The position numbers and the translations under genes were made by a program. Below are positions 12,301 to 27,300 of a DNA stretch of 60,000 bases, one piece after another. The DNA comes from Antedon mediterranea (taxonomy: Eukaryota; Echinodermata; Crinoidea; Comatulida; Antedonidae). The first letter of the stretch is position 1. Each line of letters begins with the position of its first letter. The DNA is taken from contig NC_092670.1 in NCBI RefSeq assembly GCF_964355755.1, positions 6,537,001-6,597,000 on the forward strand, given 5' to 3'. The notes under the pieces are model-generated. The model was not told the origin of the DNA, made no database searches, and saw only the letters and a list, made by a program, of their open reading frames with translations.

Positions 12301-15300
12301 TATGAACAACATCCAATCAGTGATGATTCCTCGGCCTTACAATCATCATTTTCGTTAATAATTCTTTACCAATTTCAAAGAAGACTAAAGTTGTAACAGG
12401 TATCATTAATTATTTAGTTTGTTTATACTTTTTATATAGTAACTATTATGATAATAATGTAATGACTTGTTTACTTTTAGTTTATACGGTAAGTTTGAGA
12501 AAATGTATGTCAAAATATGTTTTTCGAAACCAGAAATCAACTATTTTAGGTGGAAAGAAGGACATTTTTTGTTCCATTCTACAATTAAAAATATTTAATG
12601 ATATTATTTTAGTATTAGTAATTATTAATGTTTTATGTTGTATTATTAAATAGATAATGAGGATCCAGTCTTGATCTGTTCACCTAATATTACAGCTACT
12701 ACTGCAGATGGTTTAGATCAAGCAGTCAATGTTAACTGGACTTATCCAATAGTATTTGACAATTCTGGTGAAGATATAACACCAACGTCCAAGTACAATC
12801 CTGGAAATAATGAATTTGATATTGGTAGAACTGGTGTTAGATATGATGCAGTTGATAGTTCAGGCAATGCAGCAACATGCAACTTTTCATTAACTGTTAC
12901 TGGTAAGAATTTTTGGGCTTTTTTTCCTTCCGACTTAAATATCAAAATGAAATCGAGAATATAGAAATTATTGTTATTATCGCATTCTCCTTCATCTTCT
13001 TCAGTGGGTATTATTATTATTATTACTATAAATTACAATTCCTTTCCTGTTTAGATCCAGAAGGCCCAGATATTATAGATTGTCCAATGAATATGATTGT
13101 TAACACAACAACCGGTGAGGCATTTGCCATCAATGTAACATGGATAGAACCGATAGCTACTGATAACTCTGGAGAGATTCCTGTACCAGTAGCAGACTAC
13201 ACCTCTGATGATAATCAGTTTGAAATTGGTGACACAACAGTCCAGTACAATGTCTCAGATTCAGCTGGTAACTTCAATGATAGCTGTAGTTTTGTTATCA
13301 CTGTTGAAGGTAAGACTATACCTCATTGAAGGAAATTAAATTTGAGCTACAGTAATGTCGTTATTTCATACTTACTTTTTTAATACCTTATTCATTTGTT
13401 TAAACATTTTTTTGATTGAAAGAAAGAAAATAAATGTTTACGTTGAATTGAATTGAATTGAATGTTATTTGTATTCCTATTATGTATTTTATTAATAGTT
13501 GATTATAAGTCAACTCAGTAACTGCTCATCAAATGTCACTTAAAAAACATAGGAAAGGGGTCTCGAATACTAAAGACATGATACCAATCCGTACTCACAC
13601 CATTACAATTACAGAAACGGATCCGGCGCCATTGTTGTCATTACAATCATAGTGTTTCAATGATAACATTGTAAATGTATAGATTTTGTTTCTGATCTAT
13701 TGATTTATAATTATACATAATATATTAATTTTAAGACACTGAGCATCTTAAATACATAGGATGTCCTACCGATTCAATAATTGTCATGAACCCTGTTGGA
13801 ATGGCAAATAGATCCGTTTCTTGGATAGAACCAATAGCCACTGATAATGCTGAAATATTCAATGAAACATCCAGTCATATACCTGGTGATATATTTGAAA
13901 TTGGCACAGTTACAGTGACTTACACAGCATTTGATACTGCAGGATTAAAAACAACTTGTGCATTTGAAGTAACAGTTCAAGGTATTTGTTTTGTAAAAGT
14001 AATTAAGCACTTTTAATTCTTACTCTTTTAAGACGCTTATTTTATTGGGAAGCTGCAAGTAGAGTAAACACATATTCACTTTAGGTTTTGAAAAAAGCCA
14101 CAATACATTAACAGTACGTTTTTAGTGCATTTAACCAGATTAGTTTATGTTTATTCAGAAGCTTGATAACATGTGAAGACTAACTATCTTCAATGAATCT
14201 CAATATTTATAAGTTGTAAGAAGTAACTTTATTGAACATCACTTTCAGATTGAAGACTGATGTTATTAAAATGACGGTGCATTTCTAAATAAACATTACA
14301 AAAAGCTAACTATTTATTTTAAATCAAATACAACAAACATGTTATTCCTAACAACATTACTAAGCCGAGTGTCACAGCAAGTACCCACACAGTAGTGTGT
14401 ACTTTAATTTTATTCAAAACGTTGTCTTTCATTACAACCTTGTAAATATGTATTAATTGTAGAATAACGATTTTTGTGGAATATATAGATACAGAAGATC
14501 CTGTGTTTCTCAACTGCCCAATGTCTCCAATAGAAGTAGTCACTGATGAAGGCTTTGCATATGCCAACGTGTCATGGGAAGACCCCCAACCTATGGACAA
14601 TTCTGGCACGTTAACAGTTACTCAAGTGAATTATCCTGGTGATAGTTTTTATGTTGGAACTCATTCTGTTAACATAACAGCTGAAGATGAAGATGGTAAC
14701 ATTGGTATCTGCACTTTTGTGATAATTGTCAAAGGTAATACTGGTGCTGTGTACATCTTTTTGTAAATAAGGATGAAGCATATTGTTGCCAACGGAACAT
14801 CCCATTTGAAGATCCTGTAACCGCTTTGTTGTTTGTAATTACAACGACCACATTATACCAGATGTGTGTGCGTGTTTACAGGACCATCAGCGCAACCTCA
14901 CATAAAACGATTGATAGTAAAGTAATAATCTTCCCAAGAACATAATATTATAAAAAAGTTCATCAACTTAACCTTTTCACATGTCATTTCCTTTCTTTCA
15001 GATGAAGAAGATCCTGTACTAATTGGTTGTCCAATGGACATTATTTTGAATACTACAAGAATGCTTTCATATGCTAATGCAACTTGGATTAGTCCAAATG
15101 CTTCAGATAATTCAGGCAATGTTGCCTTAATCTCTACACATAAGCCAGGTGATGGCTTTGCAGCAACTACCACTGAAGTAACTTACACAGCAAGTGATCC
15201 GTATGGAAACGAAGACATTTGTACATTCAATGTTACTGTAATTGGTAAGAATAATTGTTATTAAACAATTAATATAAAACATTTCAATTTAATTTTATTT

Positions 15301-18300
15301 AATGAGTACTTTTTATAAAGAGAAAGATAAACTGTATTACAAAATGTACTTTAGATAATGTAATTTTTCAATTTATTAAACAGATGCTGAGTCTCCTACT
15401 TTGAACTGTGTGTCCAATGTGACCGTGTACACCGATTTCAATTCAGCAACAGCTAATGTATCTTGGCCAATACCAGAAACAACAGACAACAGTGGTTTAG
15501 AAGGTACATTAACCTCTAACTATGAACCCTATACACTGTTTGATATTGGAACAACTCTAGTAATGTACACATCAACAGATGCATCAAATAATGTGCAAAC
15601 TTGCATGTTCAATGTCACTGTAATTGGTAAGTACAATTTATATGATAAAGAAAATACATGAACATTTGCTAAATTTGCAGATAGGCTTTTCATTTTATTT
15701 ATTTTATTGCAGATAATGAAGATCCTGTATTTGATTGCCCTAGTGGCAATATTATGGCATATACAGATGAGTCCCAATCATACTCAACTGTTTATTGGAA
15801 TGTATCAGTTACTGATAATTCAGGTAATGTTACATATGATTGTACGAGTGAATCAGGTGACCAGTTTGATGCTATTTGGCCAATAATACAACAAAATGTA
15901 AGCTGCATGGCACAGGATCCATCGGGAAATGACGCATCTTGCTTTTTCTCACTAACAATTGAGGGTGAGCATATTGTGATTTTTGATTTATATATTATTT
16001 TACATTTTTAAGATTATAGATTTTTTACACAAATGATTTGGAAAATCACAAATAAAGTATAGAATAGCAGATTTTAATGTTTCAAAAAAGACTAAAAAGT
16101 CAATATTATAAATAATTGAATGCATAAACATAATAATGTAATAAACATAATATGTTATAAAACCAGATGGATTATGTTTATATACAATTCCGTCGGATTT
16201 TACAATGACAAATTTCATAGGTTTAATATTAGATTGTCAATATTAAACCATACAATGAGTACCAACGAATTCAGTAATACATACATACTTAACATTCAAT
16301 AAATGTATATTCAACATTTTAAAGTAACAGAAATTATTGGGTTTTTTAATTTGTAGATAATGAGAACCCAAGTATAGAATGTCCAAATGACTTCAATGTG
16401 ACAACAGATAATGGACAACCAACAGCTTGGATTCAATGGGATGTTGAATACACAGACAACACACACTCTCTATATGATCTCAGCCTAACAGGATCAGGTT
16501 CAAGTTATAATCAATCTGGTGAAAACTTTCTTATTGGAACAACAGCACTTGAATATACAGTAACGGATGTATTTGGAAACAGTGATAACTGCACATTTAT
16601 TGTCTTTATACGAGGTGAATATACACTAGTATTGCTTTTAATTATTATTTTAAAAAATGTTTTACACACCAAGCTCTTTTGCATAATCGCCTTCCGTACG
16701 AAATTTGAATCCAAAAAAGACTACTTCTAAACCTATAAATACCGAAAGTTAGCAAAAAATCGTTTTAGAACATGCAATGTTGTCTTTTGAATTCAATATA
16801 GTAAATTGTTATCCACACATTCTCTTACGTTTGTTGAGTATAGAAATTCAAAATTAACTCACTAACCAAATGTTTATTACATCATCATGTAGATACTGAG
16901 AAGCCAATGCTGAATTGTCCAGATGACATTGTAAACGTGACTTTAATTGGTGAAGCATACGGTATTGCCAATTGGGTTGAACCAGACATTACAGACAACT
17001 CTGGCTTCCTTCATGTGAACATTTCAAATTACTTTTCTGGTGATCGCTTCTATCCAGGCAACACAACAGTTTATTATTTTGCTGAGGATCCATATGGAAA
17101 CTCTGTTAATTGTACATTTATTGTTACAATCTTTGGTAAGATTAATTACCGTTTCAATAGTTTGTCTTATGTATAACTACAAAGTTAGTCACATGTTTAA
17201 TAAATATGTATAATTCTGAAACGTAAATTATAATTTTTCCTAAAACTCTTTCTGCCATTTTGCTAAAATTAAACTAATTAATTTGTATTGGTTTTAAAAT
17301 GGCTTTGGCTGTGCAGAAAATAATTTTTTTTAAAGATCTAGTAAAGAAATGTCCTTATGCTCAATGATAATGAATTTTGGAGGTTTAGGAATAAATAACT
17401 ATCTTTAGACCACGTTCTCATAAAAGAAGAACAAATTTCATTTATTTGTTTACAAATCTACCCAAAAAGAATAAGACCGTAATATAATTAAATTTTTTTT
17501 ATCCTTAAACAATGAATACAAGCTGACTATTGATGTGTGTTTCTCCCTCAGATGTTGAGATACCGATATTTGATCCATGTCCCAGTAATATAGACGTAAA
17601 CACAGATCCCAGACTGCCGTATACAGTAGTAAATTGGAATATTTCAGTATATGATAACGTTGGTGTTATTGAACTTGATAGCAACTATGTCCCATTTGAT
17701 ACATTTAATATCACAGTTACAGAGGTAAAATATGTTGCTACAGACTCTGAGGGCAATAAAGCAGAGTGTACATTTAATGTCACAGTAATGGGTAAGAATG
17801 ATTTGGTCAGGTTATCAAATTATTTAAAATTGTAATGTCTTCCTACAAATGTTCAGGTGGTCGTACATAACCACAACTAGCTAAAAAAAGTAAAATCATT
17901 GAGATATACCAATGTCCAAACAGTCAGATACCTGTAAACCGAACATGCTGTAATGTTATTGGACATGGCCAGTTAAAAATAACACATTTTGGACATATGA
18001 TTTCCATAAAGACACCAGTGAAATCAACGTTTCTCAAACATTATGGTTAAATGAAACCCGACATGTTATGTTGGTTTTTCTGACTCTGGGTCAGACATAG
18101 GCTACACAAGACTTTGCTCTGTTTTGTCAATGGATTAGATAGACAGAACACCTCTCATGATTCTGTTTTGTCCATGGTCTAGATATTTTCACAGCTTCTT
18201 TCAACCAGAACTTGAGAAAAGCTTTTTTTTTAATAATCGTAATCTTCTACTGCAACGCTTACAAACTTAAATATTATCTCTTAATAATATTGTTTATATT

Positions 18301-21300
18301 TGTCGAATATTAATATCCAGCACACTTTTTCAGATACTGAGCCTCCTGCATACATTGGATGTCCTACTAATATAATTGTCATGGTTCCTGTTGGAATGGC
18401 CAATAGATCTGTAACATGGATAGAACCAGTAGCTACTGATAATGCCGGAGTATACAATGTGACATCTACTCACACACCTGGTGATACATTTGAAATTGGC
18501 ACAGTTACAGTGAAATACACAACATTTGATACTGCCGGATTAAAAACAACTTGTGTATTTGAAGTAACAGTTCAAGGTATTTGGTTTATAAAATGTACAA
18601 CTGTGTAAAACGTGAAGACATGTTCAACTAAACCTTGATTTCTGAAATATAATGTATTTATGTATACATGAGGTGTATGGGTTTGTTTTTTCATTGATAT
18701 ATTTATATTCATTATTGTATGTATTGCATATATATATATATAACATTTTACAGGCAATTTGATTTTCAAATTCCTCCCCCATCTGCTATTGTTTATATAT
18801 CATCGTCCCGTAAATGTGTAGGTTGGATCACACAGACTAATATTTTATTTCCGATTAGCAAGCTTTCTTACAGAGAGATCAATCCAGCTTAATGTGTGTT
18901 TACTTAGAGGGCTTTTAATAACCTCTAAACATTTTAATGGTTTTATCTGCAATATCATCATCACCATCATTAAGGAGTAACTAATTGTCGCGTAATGATT
19001 TCTTTTGAATCTATAGATACGGAAGATCCAGTGTTTACCAACTGTCCAAATTCTCCAATAGAAGTTGTCACTGATGAGGGCTTTGCATATGCCAACGTGT
19101 CATGGGATGACCCCCAACCTATGGACAATTCTGGCATGTTTACAGTTACTCAAGTGAATTATCCTGGTGATAGTTTTTATGTTGGAATTCATTCAGTTAA
19201 CATAACAGCTGAAGATGAAGATGGTAACATTGGTATCTGCACTTTTGTGATAACTGTCAAAGGTAATACGGCTACTGTGTACATGTTGCGTAAATAAGGG
19301 ATGAAGCACTGTAGTCTACATAATTTACCTTGAATAAATTGAACCATACTAATGTTTGCAATTAACACCCTCACAGTAAATACCAGATGTGTGTGGGTTT
19401 ATGAAGACAGGACCATCAGCGCAACCTCACATCAAATGACTGAGAGTAAAGTAACATCTTCCTAAGAAAATAATATTCTAACAAAATTCATAACTTTAAC
19501 CTTCTCACATGTCATTTCCTTTCTTTCAGATGAAGAAGAACCTGTACTAACTGGATGTCCAATGGACATTATTTTGAATACTACAAGTATGCTTTCATAT
19601 GCTAATGCTACTTGGATGACTCCAAATGCTTCAGATAATTCAGGCAATGTAACCTTAGTTTCTACACATAACCCAGGTGATGGCTTTGCAGCAACAACCA
19701 CTGAAGTCACTTACACAGCAAGTGATCCGTATGGAAACGAAGACATCTGTATATTCAATGTTACTGTAATTGGTAAGATTAACATTTAATTTGTATTAAA
19801 CAATTACTATAAAACATGTTAATGTATTTAAAAAGTTTCTTTAAAAAATAGTATTACTTAAAGAGAAAGATAAACTGCATTTTAAAATGTACTTTAGATA
19901 ATGTATTTTTTCGATTTATTAAACAGATGCCGAGTCTCCTACTTTGAACTGCGTGTCCAATGTGACTGTGTACACCGATTTAAATTCAGCAACAGCTAAT
20001 GTGTCCTGGCCAATACCAGAAACAACAGACAACAGTGGTTTAGAACCTACATTAACCTCTAACTATGAACCATATACTCTGTTTAATATTGGAACAACTC
20101 TAGTAATGTACACATCAACAGATGCATCAAATAATGTGCAAACTTGCATGTTCAATGTCACTGTAATTGGTAAGTATACTTGATATGATAAAGAAAATAC
20201 ATGAACATTTGCTAAAATTTGCAGATAGATTTTTCATTTTATTTATTTTATTGCAGATAATGAAGATCCTGTATTTGATTGCCCTAGTGGCAATATTATG
20301 GCATATACAGATGAGTCCCAATCATACTCAACTGTTTATTGGAATGTATCAGTTACTGATAATTCAGGTAATGTTACATATGATTGTACGAGTGAATCTG
20401 GTGACCAGTTTGATGCTGTTTGGCCAATTATACAACAAAATGTAAGCTGCATGGCACAGGATCCATCGGGAAATGACGCATCTTGCTTTTTCTCACTAAC
20501 AATTGAGGGTGAGCATATTGTGATTATTTATTCATATTTATTGATTCATTTTACATTTTAAAGATTTTTTTACACAAATGATTTTGTAAAATCTCAAATC
20601 AACTATAGAGTAGCAGATTTAAATGATGCAAAAAAATCAATGTTATAAATAATTGAATGCATAAACATAATAATGTAATAAACATAATATGTTATAAAAC
20701 CAGATGGATTATATGAAAACATATTATGTTTACATACAATTCCGTCGGATTTTACACTGACAAAAATTCATAAGTTTAATATTAGATTGTTAATATTAAA
20801 CCATACAATGAGTACCAACGAATACATACATACTTAACATTCAATAAATGTATATTCAACATTTTAAAGTAACAGGAATTGTGGGGTTTTTTAATTTGTA
20901 GATAATGAGAACCCAAGTATAGAATGTCCAAATGACTTCAATGTGACAACAGATAATGGACAACCAACAGCTTGGATTCAATGGGATGTTGAATACACAG
21001 ACAACACACACTCTCTATATGATCTCAGACTAACAGGATCAGGTTCAATTTATAATCAATCTGGTGAAAACTTCCTTATTGGAACAACAGCACTTGAATA
21101 TACAGTAACTGATGTATTTGGAAACAGTGATAACTGCACATTTATTGTCTTTATACGAGGTGAATATACACTAGTATTGCTTTTAATTATTATTTTAAAT
21201 AATGTTTTACACACCAAGCTCTATTGCATAATCGCCCTCAGTACGAAATTTGAATCCAACAAAGACTACTTCTAAACCTATAAATACCGAAAGTTAGCAA

Positions 21301-24300
21301 AAAATCGTTTTAGAACATGCAATGTTGTCTTTTGAATTCAATATAGTACATTGTTATCCACACATTTTCTTACGTTTGTTGAGTATAGAAATTCAAAATT
21401 AACTCATTAACCTAATGTTTATTACATCATCATGTAGATACTGAGAAGCCAATGCTGAATTGTCCAGATGGCATTGTAAACGTGACTTTAATTGGTGAAG
21501 CATACGGTATTGCCAATTGGGTTGAACCAGACATTACAGACAACTCTGGCATCATTCATGTGAACATGTCAAATTACTTTTCTGGTGATCGCTTCTATCC
21601 AGGCAACACAACAGTTTATTATTTTGCTGAGGATCCATATGGAAACTCGGTTAATTGTACATTTATTGTTACAATCTTTGGTAAGATTAATTACCGTTTC
21701 GATAGTTTGTCTTATGTATATAACTACAAAGTTAGTCAGATGTTTAATAAATATGTATAATTCTGAAACGTAAATTATAATCTTTCCTAAAAGTCTTTCT
21801 GCCATTTTGCTTAAATTAAACTAATTAATTTGTATTGGTTTTAAAATGGATTTTGCTGCGCAGAAAATTAATTCTTTTAAAGATCTAGTAAAGAAATGTC
21901 CTTATGCTCAATGATATGAATTTTGGAGGTTGAGGAATAAATAACTATCTATAGACCACGTTGTCATAGAAGTCATTTATTAGTTTACAAATCTACCAAA
22001 AAGAATAAGACCGTAATATAATTTAATTTTGATATTTTTAAAAAATCTGATGAAACCTCATTATTTCCTTTTTTCTTCAAAATGAATAAAAGCTGACTAT
22101 GATGTCTGTTTTTCCCTCAGATGATGAGATACCGACATTTGATCCATGTCCCAGTAATATAGACGTAAACACAGATCCCAGACTGCCATATGCTGTAGTA
22201 AATTGGAATATTTCAGTATATGATAACGTTGGTGTTATTGAACTTGATAGCAACTATGTCCCATTTGATACATTTAATATCACAGTAACAGAGGTAAAAT
22301 ATGTTGCTACAGACTTTGAGGGCAATGAAGCACAGTGTACATTTAATGTCACAGTAACAGGTAAGAATGATTTGGTCAGGTTATCAAATTATTTAAAATT
22401 GTAATGTCTACAAATGTTCAGGTGGTCGTACATAACCACAACTAGCTAAAAAATTAAATTCATTGAGATTACCAATTGTTTTAATAAGTAGATGTAACAC
22501 TACTACATTTTTACAACATGTCCAAACATTCAGATACCTGTAAACCCAACATGCTGTAATGTTATTGGACGTGACCAGGTAAAAATAACATATGACATTG
22601 GACATATGATCTCCATAAAGTCACCAGTGAAATCAACGTTTCTCAAACATTATGGTTAAATGAAACCTGACATATTATGTTAGTTTTTCTGACTCTGGGT
22701 CAGACATAGGCTACACAAGACTTGTCATTGCTCTGTTTTGTCAATAGACTAGATATACAGAACACCTCTCATGATTCTGTTTTGTCCATGGGCTAGATAT
22801 TTTCACAACTTCTTTAAATCAAAAACTATTTTTAAAATAATTGTAATGTTCTACTGCAACGCTTAAAACTTAAATCTTATCTCTTAATAATATTTGTTTA
22901 TATTTGTCGAAAATTAATATCCAGCACACTTTTTCAGATACCGAGCCTCCTGAATACATTGGATGTCCTTCTAATATAATTGTCATGGTTCCTGTTGGAA
23001 TAGCCAATAGATCTGTAACATGGATAGAACCAGCAGCTACTGATAATGCCGGAGTATACAATGTAACATCTACTCACAGACCTGGTGATACATTTGAAAT
23101 TGGCACAGTTACAGTGACATACACAACATTTGATACTGCCGGACTAAACACAACTTGTGTATTTGAAGTAACAGTTCAAGGTATTTGGTTTATAAAATGT
23201 ACAACTGTGTAAAACGTGCAGACGTTCAACTAAACCTTGATTTCTGAAATATAATGTTTTGAATGTATATATGTATACATGAGCTGTATGGGTTTGTTTT
23301 TTCATTGATATATTTATATTCATTATTGTATGTATTGCAAGGTATAACATTTTACAGGCAATTTGATTTTCATTGTAACTCCCCCATCTGCCTATTGTTT
23401 ATATACCATGATAACGTATATGTGTAGGTTAGATCACACAGCCTAATATTTCCGATTATAGAGCTTTTTTACAGTTAGATCAATCCAGCTTAAGGTGTGT
23501 TTACCTAGAGGGCTTTTCATAACCTCTTTATCTGCACTATCATCATCACCATCAGTGAGGAGTAAATAATTGTCACGTAATGATTTCTTTTGAATCTATA
23601 GATACGGAAGATCCAGTGTTTACCAACTGTCCAAATTCTCCAATAGAAGTAGTCACTGATGAGGGCTTTGCATATGCGAACGTGTCATGGGATGACCCCC
23701 AACCTATGGACAATTCTGGCATGTTTACAGTTACTCAAGTGAATTATCCTGGTGATAGTTTTTATGTTGGAACTCATTCTGTTAACATAACAGCTGAAGA
23801 TGAAGATGGTAACATTGGTATCTGCACTTTTGTGATAACTGTCAAAGGTAATACGGCTACTGTGTACATGTTGCGTAAATAAGGGATGAAGCACTGTAGT
23901 CTACATAATTTACCTTGAATAAATTGAACCATACTAATGTTTGCAATTAACACCCTCACACAGTAAATACCAGATGTGTGTGGGTTTATGAAGACAGGAC
24001 CATCAGCGCAACCTCACATCAAATGACTGAGAGTAAAGTAACATCTTCCTAAGAAAATAATATTCTAAAAAAATTCATAACTTTAACCTTCTCACATGTC
24101 ATTTCCTTTCTTTCAGATGAAGAAGAACCTGTACTAACTGGATGTCCAATGGACATTATTTTAAATACTACAAGTATGCTTTCATATGCTAATGCTACTT
24201 GGATGACTCCAAATGCTTCAGATAATTCAGGCAATGTAACCTTAGTTTCTACACATAACCCAGGTGATGGCTTTGCAGCAACAACCACTGAAGTCACTTA

Positions 24301-27300
24301 CACAGCAAGTGATCCGTATGGAAACGAAGCAATTTGTACATTCAATGTTACTGTAATTGGTAAGAATAACGTTTAATTTTTAACAATTACTATAAAATAT
24401 TTCAATTAATTTTTTTTAAAGAGTACTTTTTATAAAGAGAAAGATAAACTGTATAACAGAATGTACTTTAGATAATGTACTTTTCCAATTTATTAAACAG
24501 ATGCCGAGTCTCCTACTTTGAACTGTGTGTCCAATGTGACTGTGTACACTGATTTTAATTCAGCAACAGCTAATGTATCGTGGCTAGTACCAGAAACAAC
24601 AGACAACAGTGGTTTAGAAGCTACATTAACCTCTAACTACGAACCAAATACACTGTTTAATATTGGAATAACTCTAGTAATGTACACATCAACAGATGCA
24701 TCAAATAATGTGCAAACGTGCATGTTCAATGTAACTGTAATTGGTAAGTTAACTTTATATGACAAAATACATTAACATAAATACTAAAATATATAGAAAG
24801 TTAAAAGTTCCTTTGTCGTATTTATTATTTTATTGTAGATAATGAAGATCCAGTATTTTATTGTCTTGACAACATTATGGCATATACAGATGAGTCACAA
24901 TATTTTTCAACTGTGTATTGGAATGTGTCAGTTACTGATAATTCAGGTAATGTTACATATAATTGTACAAGTGAGTCTGGTGACCAGTTTGATGCTTTTT
25001 GGCCAATTATACAACAAAATGTAAGCTGTATGGCACAGGATCCTTCTGGAAATGACGCATCTTGCTTTTTCACCGTAACGGTCGATGGTGAGTTTATCAT
25101 GATTGTGAAGATTGTCTTGCACACAAACATGTTTCTTTTAAAATTAAAGTCTACAATGTTAAATCAAATACAAAGACAACAAATAATTTTTTTCAATATT
25201 TACCTATGATATCATGGTGTATTTAATTATTGTTCTATAGATTTTACAAAATCTTAAAAATGTTATTACATTTACATTATTAACTTGTCACTCTGTTATT
25301 TATAGAGTAAGTATCAGTCAGCAATAAATAGATTTTTGAACAATTTGTGTTGTCACAAATTCTGTTTTTCTTATAGATAATGAGAATCCAAATATAACAT
25401 GTCCCAGTGACTTCAACAAGACAACAGATAATGGACAACCAACAGCTTGGATTCAATGGGATGTTGAATACACAGAAAACACAGAATCTTTATATGATGT
25501 CAGCCTAACAGGACCAGGCTCAAGTTATAATCAGTCTGGTGAACACTTCCCCATTGGAACAACAACACTTGAATATACAGTAACTGATGCATTTGGAAAC
25601 AGTGATAACTGTACATTTTATGTCACTGTACGAGGTGAATATTAGTTGTAAATATTTTTGGATAATTTTAACGATTTTCAGTAAAACAGTTAATGTTTGC
25701 ATGAAATTGGTTATAAATAAATATATTGCCTAAGACTGCAAACAACCCACGAACCTCATACCTTCTAACTTAAAATTGTAATTGCTTAACATTGTGCGAT
25801 TACTTATTCATTTTTGAATTATTAATTCCCTTTCTTTTTAAACAGATGAAGAAGACCCTGTGATATCGAGCTGTTCAATGAACATTGCTTTGAATACTAC
25901 ACGTAAGTTACCATTCACTAATGCTACTTGGATGACTCCAAATGCTTCAGATAATTCAGGCAATGTTACATTAATCTCTACACATAAGCCTGGTGATGGC
26001 TTTGCAGCAACAACAACTGAAGTCACTTACACAGCAACTGATCCGTATGGAAACGAAGACATCTGTATATTCAATGTTACTGTAATTGGTAAGATTAACA
26101 TTTAATTTGTATTAAACAATTACTATAAAACATGTTAATGTATTTACAAAGTTTCTTTAAAAAATAGTATTACTTAAAGAGAAAGATAAACTGCATTTTA
26201 AAATGTACTTTAGATAATGTATTTTTTCGATTTATTAAACAGATGCCGAGTCTCCTACTTTGAACTGCGTGTCCAATGTGACTGTGTACACCGATTTAAA
26301 TTCAGCAACAGCTAATGTGTCCTGGCCAATACCAGAAACAACAGACAACAGTGGTTTAGAACCTACATTAACCTCTAACTATGAACCATATACACTGTTT
26401 AATATTGGAACAATTCTAGTAATGTACACATCAACAGATGCATCAAATAATGTGCAAACTTGCATATTCAATGTCACTGTAATTGGTAAGTATAATTGAT
26501 ATGATAAAGAAAATACATGAACATTTGCTAAAATTTGCAGATAGGTTTTTCATTTTATTTATTTTATTGCAGATAATGAAGATCCTGTATTTGATTGCCC
26601 TAGTGGCAATATTATGGCATATACAGATGAGTCCCAATCATACTCAACTGTTTATTGGAATGTGTCAGTTACTGATAATTCAGGTAACGTTACATATGAT
26701 TGTACGAGTGAATCAGGTGATCAGTTTAATGCTGTTTGGCCAATAATACAACAAAATGTAAGCTGCATGGCACAGGATCCATCGGGAAATGACGAATCTT
26801 GCTTTTTCTCAATAACAATTGAGGGTGAGCATATTGTGATTATTTATTCATATTTATTGATTTATTTTACATTTTAAAGATTTTTTTACACAAATGATTT
26901 TGTAAAATCTCAAATAAAGTATAGAATAGCAGATTTTAATGATGCAAAAAAATCAATGTTATAAATAATTGAATGCATAAACATAATAATGTAATAAACA
27001 TAATATGTTATAAAACCAGATGGATTAAATGCAAACATATTATGTTTACATACAATTCCGTCGGATTTTACACTGACAAAAATTCATAGGTTTAATATTA
27101 GATTGTCAATATTAAACCATACAATGAGTACCAACGAAGACATACATACTTAACATTCAATAAATGTATATTCAACATTTTAAAGTACCAGGAATTATTG
27201 GGATTTTAATTTGTAGATAATGAGAACCCAAGTATAGAATGTCCAAGTGACTTCAATGTGACAACAGACAATGGACAACCAACAGCTTGGATTCAATGGG

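Larger units (their letters stand above)
63..13309 (+). repeat. Array 1: tandem three-exon (C-A-B) HYR unit, about 1.5 kb period
   Basis: Successive A exons start at 63, 1528, 3063, 7147, 8611, 10062, 11589 and 13055, so the period is 1,451-1,535 bases once the LINE in the third interval is removed. Introns repeat with the exons. The array begins before the window, because the first exon is A rather than C, and ends with a decayed B exon near 13.5 kb. Confidence 0.9.
13736..17791 (+). repeat. Array 2 unit 1 (8 exons: D E F G H I J K)
   Basis: This is the most diverged unit at its 5' end. F1 and the F-G intron are of the first-copy (F) type, but from the G1 donor onward it matches the second G-H-I copy of the 12-exon units. 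This fits a contraction with a breakpoint in or near G1. Confidence 0.8.
18334..22360 (+). repeat. Array 2 unit 2 (8 exons)
   Basis: E2 and F2 up to about 19735 match unit 3's first copies. From there to K2 the unit matches the second F'-G-H-I copies. It is a 12-exon unit that lost G-H-I'-F' through an exchange inside exon F. Confidence 0.85.

Noticed and set aside
12742-12945. Minus-strand open frames antisense to HYR exons (also 14898-15173, 24049-24297, 48027-48395 and others)
   Set aside because: They mirror conserved HYR exons, change with the exon type, and show no family signature of their own.
13982-14488. A possible gene boundary between the two arrays
   Set aside because: No stop, poly(A) signal context or start exon is seen. 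A8 ends and D1 begins in phase 1 and a dead B exon lies between, consistent with one gene.
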